Source of the DNA: Cytospora piceicola
Taxonomy: Eukaryota > Ascomycota > Sordariomycetes > Diaporthales > Cytosporaceae
NCBI GenBank assembly: GCA_023375675.1
Contig: JALQBC010000007.1
Span: forward strand, 1,364,001-1,428,000
Direction of reading: 5' to 3'
DNA length: 64,000 nt
The notes under the pieces were generated by a model. It had not been told where the DNA came from. It saw nothing but the letters and a program-made list of their open reading frames with translations, and searched no databases. Position 1 is the first letter of the stretch, and each line of letters opens with the position of its first letter. The position numbers and the translations under genes were made by a program. Positions 57,937 through 64,000 of the stretch are shown piece after piece.

Positions 57937-59095
57937 CTACGGCCAGGCAGGAGCATCCTTCTCAACTCTCGGAATGGCCCCGGTTGCCTCGTACTCAGCG
58001 ATCGCAGAATCAAGCTTGATCACCCTGGCCTTAGCCCTCGCCTCACTTCCATACACAGCAGGATCACCCATTTTCTTCACATCCTCCAAATTATTGGCTC
58101 TCCTGTCGGCCGCAATATGGCGGATATAGTCGCCCTGGTCTGGCCGCCCTGTCAAGTACCTGATTCTCGCGTCGGTATGCACGCTATTCTCATCGTAAAA
58201 GTCCATCAATGGCTGCATGTCGCGGCACTGTCGTCTAGAAGTATGATCTGGTACCGGCTGGGCGAAGTCTTCCATCCAGACGTAGTTGTACACATCATAA
58301 GTGACATGGCACGTCAGGTAATCCAGAATAGACCAAACACAATGCTCGAAGTGGTTCATCTCAGCCGGCGAACTCGTATTGATTCCATTATGCTCAGCAA
58401 AGACGACCCTACGCAGGGCATCTAAACAATGCAACTGGTGCGTGTGGTCGAAGCGCGTGAGGTATCTCTTGTCGCCGTAGCCCCAGTTGTCGGGGATGTG
58501 AACATACTTGTCAGGGTCCTTGCCGAGATGGCGCATGTCCTCTGCAGTGATGAGGAACATGTCACTAATCATGAAGTTGTCGTCCCAGTACTTATCCGAC
58601 TCTGGAGAGGTAGCTTGGTGCCAGAGGGGAGGAAATTCTTCCTCACCACGGGTGGTGGGGGTTTTGGTATCTCTTTGGAATGATTTTCGGGCGTCGTTGT
58701 TGGTGAGGAGGAGTTTCTGAAGATCTGAGGGGACTAGGGATGTTGGAAGATCAGAATCGAGTCACGCGTAAGGACTTGATGATGAACCAAATTTGCCAAA
58801 GGCACTTACGGATATCGTAGTGGTCAAAGTTCCAGAGACGGGGCTGTGTTGCTCCTCGTAGGAAGTAGCCTCCGGCGAAGCAGCATACCATCGCGCAGAT
58901 GATGATTGCCGTCGTACAAATGTGCCGTATCCAAGGCTCGCGTCGTGATGGTGGCGAATCTCTTTGAGGGTATAGCAGTGTCTCATCTTCTCCATTTTCT
59001 TCAGAGGGAGCTGTTTCAGCCTCCTTGTGAATGTACTCCGCTGATGGAACGAGGTTTCTGTCGCGATTGTCGACAAACCGTTTCAAATAATCCAT
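57937..59095 (-). CDS. UstYa-like (DUF3328) membrane protein
   Basis: Exons 59095-58810 and 58733-57937 (76-bp intron) give 360 aa. Residues 59-80 form one membrane helix, placing the C-terminal domain in the lumen or outside. The domain carries both hallmarks of the UstYa family: HQLHC at 194-198 within FDHTHQLHCLDALRRVV, and HFEHC at 223-227 within NHFEHCVWSILDYLTCHV. These HxxHC motifs are thought to bind copper in the oxidative cyclisation of fungal ribosomal peptides (ustiloxin, cyclochlorotine and related pathways). An extra tail of about 110 residues follows. No precursor peptide gene with repeated Kex2 sites, no tyrosinase-like and no methyltransferase gene is visible nearby, so the partner pathway is unknown. 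Confidence 0.85.
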
Positions 59096-61832
59096 GGTGG
59101 GAGGCCCAATGTGCTCTCATGCACGATAGGATTCGAATATGTAAGATCGAGAACTCAAACAAGGCCAATTGCCCCGAGTTAAGAGAAGTCTGATTTGGCT
59201 CGATAACAAGGGTCTTTGTGTGTTGTGGCTTGCTATTCAAACCCAAATCTAGCCTTGGTGCGGCTAGGTTCAGGCCCAATGAAAAAGCCTAACGTTCACA
59301 CCTCCATTGAACATCATTTCTCGAAGCCACTTCAAGTTTCAGCACGGGATATCTGCAATTATCACGTAGGGGCAGGAAAAACCACCCAAGAGTCCTAAGG
59401 TCATGACATCTGGAGGGCATCAATCCTGGTGATTGATTATCCTCCCCCGAGCCGAATGTCTACCTATCAGTTGAGCATTTATGCACCCTTCCCTCATTTC
59501 GGTCATCTTTCTTCCCGTATCTTTCTTCGCACCGTGCTTTCAAAAGAAAAAAAAAAAAAAAAAAAAAAAACCATCGTATTATGTAGAAAAAAGAAAAATC
59601 TTAGAGAGCTCTATTATCATCCCGTTGTGAGTCGTGTTATAGGCAGGCATGTACGAAGGTCAGGAGAGTCAAATGACAAGGGAAATGAGAGTGAAGACGG
59701 ATGAAACGATACCCAAAGTGCCCAGGTGATTGATTGTTTTAGTGGTGAGCTTGAGGGAGTAAGGCCCCCGTATATTCTTGGAAGGAGGTGGCCCGATCAA
59801 AAGTATTTACTGGAATAATCGACATAACTTACAGAGCATCGGTATATACAGGGATAGGAGACACAGAAGGCTGGTGGTTGGCGTGTTGGAACTCTACCTA
59901 TGCAGCCATGCCTACAATATGTTCAAATTGTAGTTTTATGTGGGTAATCAAGTATAATTAATCGCGGTAATAAAAGGGAAGGAACATACCGTCTGCCTTA
60001 CTATTGATATACCAATCTGCTCGGTGAGCTACCAGCTAATCCGGCTATATAATTATATCGCTCTATAGACTAAATATACCTAATATTTAACTATTGGATA
60101 CGGTCTAAAACTCTTAGCCCCCCATATTGTACCTCAGGAACACTCGAAGGAGCACGTTTCTGTCTAGTAACCCAGTCATCACACGCAAGTTGCCAATGCG
60201 GCTGAGCCACTAATAAGTCCCAAAGGAATATAGTGATTCCAGCATTCCCAAACTTCCCTTTATTTCTCCAGTCATTGTTTCTATTCTGCCTAGCTGATAA
60301 ACAGTTTGGACACGTCAATTGGTCACCAAGCACCAACGACGCCCTCAGAATTCCGACATTTACTTGGACAACAACCCAGGACACACTCAGTAGATAGTAT
60401 TGAAGGGCTCTTCAGGGCTTCTCAAAGAGGCTCAGCATTAAAATTGTACAGAGACAGAGACAAGGCAACTGTGCGTGCAGTGGAAAATAAACATTGACTC
60501 CTAACTAGTAGTTTATAAGCGATGGTATTAAGAACCAAGCGCTTTTACAGTGTTATTACGGGTCTACCGAACCATATATATTTATACAACTCGTGTCCAT
60601 TGTTACATCTCATCCTATGGAGACTTGACCTCCTCATCCGGTTATAGCTTCCCGACTATTAATATCTTTCCTTCCCATTCGCTCCAATAAGTATCGGACC
60701 GGCCGTAAAGCGAATACTTTAGTGATACTTGGAGTCATGTGGTTTAACAAATCATGAACGACATCTGGATGCAACGTTCACTTACCTCACTTCAGCTCTT
60801 TACCATAATCAAATCAGTTGCTTTGTTCCCAGCGAGATCGCCGTTATAGCAATGTTATAGTAGTTTTTTTAGTCTTACAGCAGGCGAAGCTATTACCACC
60901 CTCCTCTGAGAGGATGAGGGATTTAGATCTACCGAAGGTTAGTCTAGCTGCTGCAGTTCACCGGAACCATCTAACATGAGTACCGCCTGACCACAGATTG
61001 ACAAAGATGATGTAGTACTTCAAAGCACCTTCAAGAAAACTTGCTGCACTGGTAAATCTGTCACATATCACCACATATTTGTTTTTGCCTCTGGTGCTGA
61101 CTTCCATAATATTCTGGGCATTGACAGGAAGCTGCAGCCATACCCACTTCCAGACTCTGGGGTCGTTGATGTACCAGTTGTGGTGTATCTGGGGAGCACA
61201 GTGTTTAAATTCGAGTCTTGGACTGGAAAGGGACTTGAACAAGCCCAGGATACCAAGTCTGAGAGAGTCGTACCCCATCTCGAGTTGACGGCCTACTGTC
61301 CCGAGGTACTTGGGGTGGATGCTGAGCTACCATGAAGATGACTGGCAGTCAGTTTAGGTTAAGTTTAGGTTAAGGAACTTTGCCGTAAGACCATCACGCC
61401 TTTCACATTCAAGATGATAGACGCGCAGCACTCACACGTCGTAACGCTGGGTGCTGCATCCAGGCAGAGCCGGATGATTGTCCTGCTTGCATATGATATG
61501 ATGTGACTCCTCATTACTTGGATCCCTTCAGAACTCTGTGGAGAGAGTTCTAGCCCACAAACAAGCCAGAACCAAGGAAAGGTTGCCTGAAATTCTCTAT
61601 CATCAATTCGACACCCGCCGTGTGGTCGTTCCCCGGCCTTGATACCAGTATTTGTTCAAAGGAACTTCCTTTTAAGATAGAACGACTCTTCAAATCCAAC
61701 TTGAGCCTCATCTCCTCATGATTTGAGTTGTAGTCCCCACAAAAAATTGGAAAGCCGCTTGTCAACAAATGTCGTGTACAAGATGATTGAGCGTATTGCT
61801 ACCCTCAGAAATTCGCATGGTTCCATGAACGT
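59096..61832. other. Intergenic, 2.7 kb, partly AT-rich, with unassigned frames
   Basis: Minus-strand frames at 60384-60091 and 61278-60958 have protein-like composition (the second has WYINDPRVWKWVWLQLP) but no start, splice or family support. They may be relics. The stretch 59930-60120 is AT-rich. A long poly-A run lies at about 59546-59570. Confidence 0.4.
59546..59570. repeat. Poly-A homopolymer run
   Basis: A run of about 25 consecutive A interrupts otherwise mixed sequence. It could be a retroelement tail relic, but no target duplication or element is visible around it. Confidence 0.85.
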
Positions 61833-63333
61833 CTATGAGCTCAGGCGCGAGCCCAGCACATTCTTGGAACCCGCCTTCAGACAGGAAACATCATCGAAAG
61901 TGACGGAATCAAGTTCGTAATAGCTCATAGCCGGCTGATGAAGGGATGTTGAGAAAGAGCTATCGTGTTCTATCGGTTGACCAGGCAAGATATCCGGATC
62001 AGAGCTCTTGTGGTTAAAGGACAAGTTTTGAGCGGTTGATCGACCACCGGTAATCCGGGAGCTAAGGGACTTGAAGGCGGCCGATTCGACGACGAATGCG
62101 TTGAAAAAGTGCACAAAGGATGGCATACAGGCAACAATCAAAGCTATAAAGTTCTCGGTTATGCTATATCGAGGAGGAGTACATTAGTCCGTCCGTCTTG
62201 ACAGGTTGAGAGCTGCGCCCCCCCACCCTCCCAATCGGGTTTCGGCCCCACAAACTCGGGACAACTTACATGCAAACGTATGCTCGGGCTTCCGACCATG
62301 TACCATCTTCAGTATCCATGATCGCAACTCGATACACGAGAGCGAGTACACTCGCGATGACGCCCCTATGAGTTCTTGTTAGTTTACCCACTTCGATGTA
62401 GTTTACTCACTCCGATCATCTGACAAGGGGAAGTCAGTGTACTTACAGAAGAGCAGTGCCGAAAATGCACAGGAGCTTAAGCTTGCGGCGGCTCTGAAGC
62501 TTGAGAGTGGATAGCCTAGGAATAGGCAGGATAAATATGTACAGGTCCAGCAGGACAGCCAATGAGCCCTGCTCAGCGCCCGTTGGGGTTATCCGGGCCG
62601 GGCGCTGGTTGATAAGCAGATCGGCCCAGGTTTCGCCAACATGAGGTGCCTCAAAGTAGGGCACGATGACTAGGCTGACTCCGTAGATGACAAAGTCTGC
62701 AATAAGGCCAGCCCAGATGGCTATTCGCATCTTCTTGTCTACAGTGAAGATTTGGCGATACATCAGCAGAATCGAGGCTTTGGAGAACGCTATAGCCAAG
62801 GGTAACAAGATGCCTTGGGCGAAGAGCCACTGTGTAGGTTGTCACTACCTGCCATCTCAGGTATCGAGCACTTGAGGACTCAAGGGCTGGGCTTACCTTC
62901 ATATAATCTCCAGTAAACCAACAAGCCGGTATATCCCACTGGTGACGATAGTATTTATGCACTGGATGATAGGATTTCGTCAGTGGAAGGACTGATGGAA
63001 ACGGTATGGTTGACTGGGACTTACTGCCCAAGATGGCAATGTAGTAGCCTATGCTGCACAGAAGAGAAAACATCACAAAGTCTGTGAGATTGTATTAGCT
63101 AGCCGTTGCCCTTGGTGGATATGTTTTGTGAAAGTCTCACAATCAGCCAGCACCATCTTCCGGTAGTTTACAGAGAGCCTGGCAGTAACAAACAGAATTG
63201 CAACTACTGTTAAAGAAGTAGAAACTCCAATTATTACCGGGGCGAGTGTGACAGGGTCCACGAGGTTGGATTGGACTCCGGCGGGAGCTGCCAACGCCGG
63301 AATCTCACAGAGATCAATCCCTGCGAACGACAT
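61833..63333 (-). pseudogene. Pth11-like seven-helix receptor (rhodopsin-like) with a frameshift
   Basis: Six exons (63333-63141, 63081-63025, 62961-62897, 62829-62447, 62367-62270, 62163-61833) encode a fungal membrane protein of the Pth11/rhodopsin-domain group. Marks are a short N terminus, helix 1 VTLAPVIIGVSTSLTVVAILFVTARLSV, helix pairs with SIGYYIAILG and LLPLAIAFSKASILLMYRQIF, then LAVLLDLYIFILPIPRLSTLKLQSRRKLKLLCIFGTALL, GVIASVLAL, YVC and ENFIALIVACMPSF, and a Ser-rich cytoplasmic tail. In exon 5, near 62338-62346, a CT dinucleotide appears to have been added in a short CTCTC run. The frame before it (GVIASVLAL) and after it (VYRVAIMDTEDGTWSEARAYVC) are both right but two bases out of register. 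Read literally, translation stops early in exon 6. Otherwise the gene is complete. Confidence 0.72.
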
Positions 63334-64000
63334 GACGACTATCGATGTTGATAGCAGGAGCTGAGAAAACCTTGGAAGGGAGTGATGTTTGTGCGACAGT
63401 CGCTTCCGGGAAAACGAAAAGAACTTTATTGTGAGGATAATTTCATAGAAGAACAACCCGAATCCGAGTGCTGGCCTTACATATTTATCGGCGGGTTTAG
63501 CGGCCTTTTCCCGCACCGAGATCTCAATAATTGTTGGACAACATCTTGTCACAGACAGACCCGAGACCGTAGCCGCTCGAGTATCGTTGGCTCTGTTGGC
63601 ATCCCATTGACTCCATAGTTCAGCGCAGAGATATTTTCATCACCGCATTCACGCTAGGTGGGACGATGCAACACAATTTGTTGGTGATAGTCCACATTGT
63701 GCTGGACACGATGGGCACCATGGATGTAGTCCTGGTCGAAGCTCACTACTAGCGCTTTTCTACGTCTCAAACCCCGTTTTTAGGCGAACATGATATGCCT
63801 CATATGTACACATATGTAGTAATATCATCAGATCCGCTGTGGTTATCTTATACCAAACATCGCACGTTGGTGGAACCCCCCCCCCTCCCATTGATGGGTG
63901 TGACTGTGATTACTTACCTAAGTATGTATACAGTGCAAGATCCACAACGAGGCACCCACATAGTGCCCAGGCCCCCTGGGCTGCACTGTCTGCCGATACT
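63334..64000. other. Right-end intergenic region, 667 bp
   Basis: This is the upstream region of the Pth11-like gene up to the window edge. It has a C run near 63879-63890 and scattered ACATATGT-like steps. No gene is supported. Confidence 0.5.

Noticed and set aside
59120..59215. Minus-strand TTCGAATCC resembling a tRNA T-loop
   Set aside because: The preceding sequence does not fold into a cloverleaf.

Overview
The window reads as nuclear DNA of a filamentous ascomycete (Pezizomycotina). Genes carry short GT-AG introns (about 50-170 bp) with fungal branch-point-like CTAAC motifs. Families largely typical of these fungi occur: a HET-domain protein, a UstYa-like (DUF3328) protein, a Pth11-type seven-helix receptor, a GH12 endoglucanase and a fungal PRISE-like reductase. 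A Fot1/pogo-like element has decayed to nearly pure A+T, as expected after repeat-induced point mutation. The palindrome TACCTAGGTA recurs between genes. The class (perhaps Sordariomycetes) is an inference only. All gene models were spliced by eye from reading frames and splice signals.

Layout. 0-5 kb: a disordered protein running in from the left edge, a GT2 glycosyltransferase gene broken by one in-frame stop, and the 3' remnant of an amidase gene abutting it. 5-10.2 kb: a sugar transporter and a PEBP-family protein, both on the minus strand. 10.6-16.7 kb: a repeat-rich block with a 298-bp MULE-like element containing telomere-like repeats, at least two damaged copies of an SF1 (UPF1-like) helicase gene, a 16-bp minisatellite sitting where one copy should carry its central helicase motifs, a duplicated helicase 3' end, and an intact-looking gene that shares sequence with the helicase copies. 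18-23.2 kb: a charged hypothetical protein, a HET-domain gene and, convergent to it, a small secreted cysteine-rich protein. 23.2-30.4 kb: a gene-poor tract with the 881-bp AT-rich Fot1-like element. 30.4-39.2 kb: an MDR oxidoreductase, an MFS efflux-type transporter, a PRISE-like reductase with two compensating frameshifts, a secreted Ser/Thr-rich protein and an annexin. 40.9-53.4 kb: a zinc-finger protein, a fructosyl-amino-acid/saccharopine-oxidase-type flavoprotein, a GH12 glucanase and a 1,027-aa disordered protein. 55.4-64 kb: a coiled-coil repeat protein, a recently inserted 390-bp MULE-like element, a UstYa-like gene and a frameshifted Pth11-like receptor.

The genes do not form an obvious single pathway. 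The repeat-rich helicase block, the HET/secreted-protein tract and the decayed transposon look like fast-evolving accessory sequence, set among conserved housekeeping-type genes (annexin, PEBP, flavin oxidase, zinc finger). Several genes are broken in one or two precise places, which suggests recent loss. No tRNA, rRNA or CRISPR array was found.
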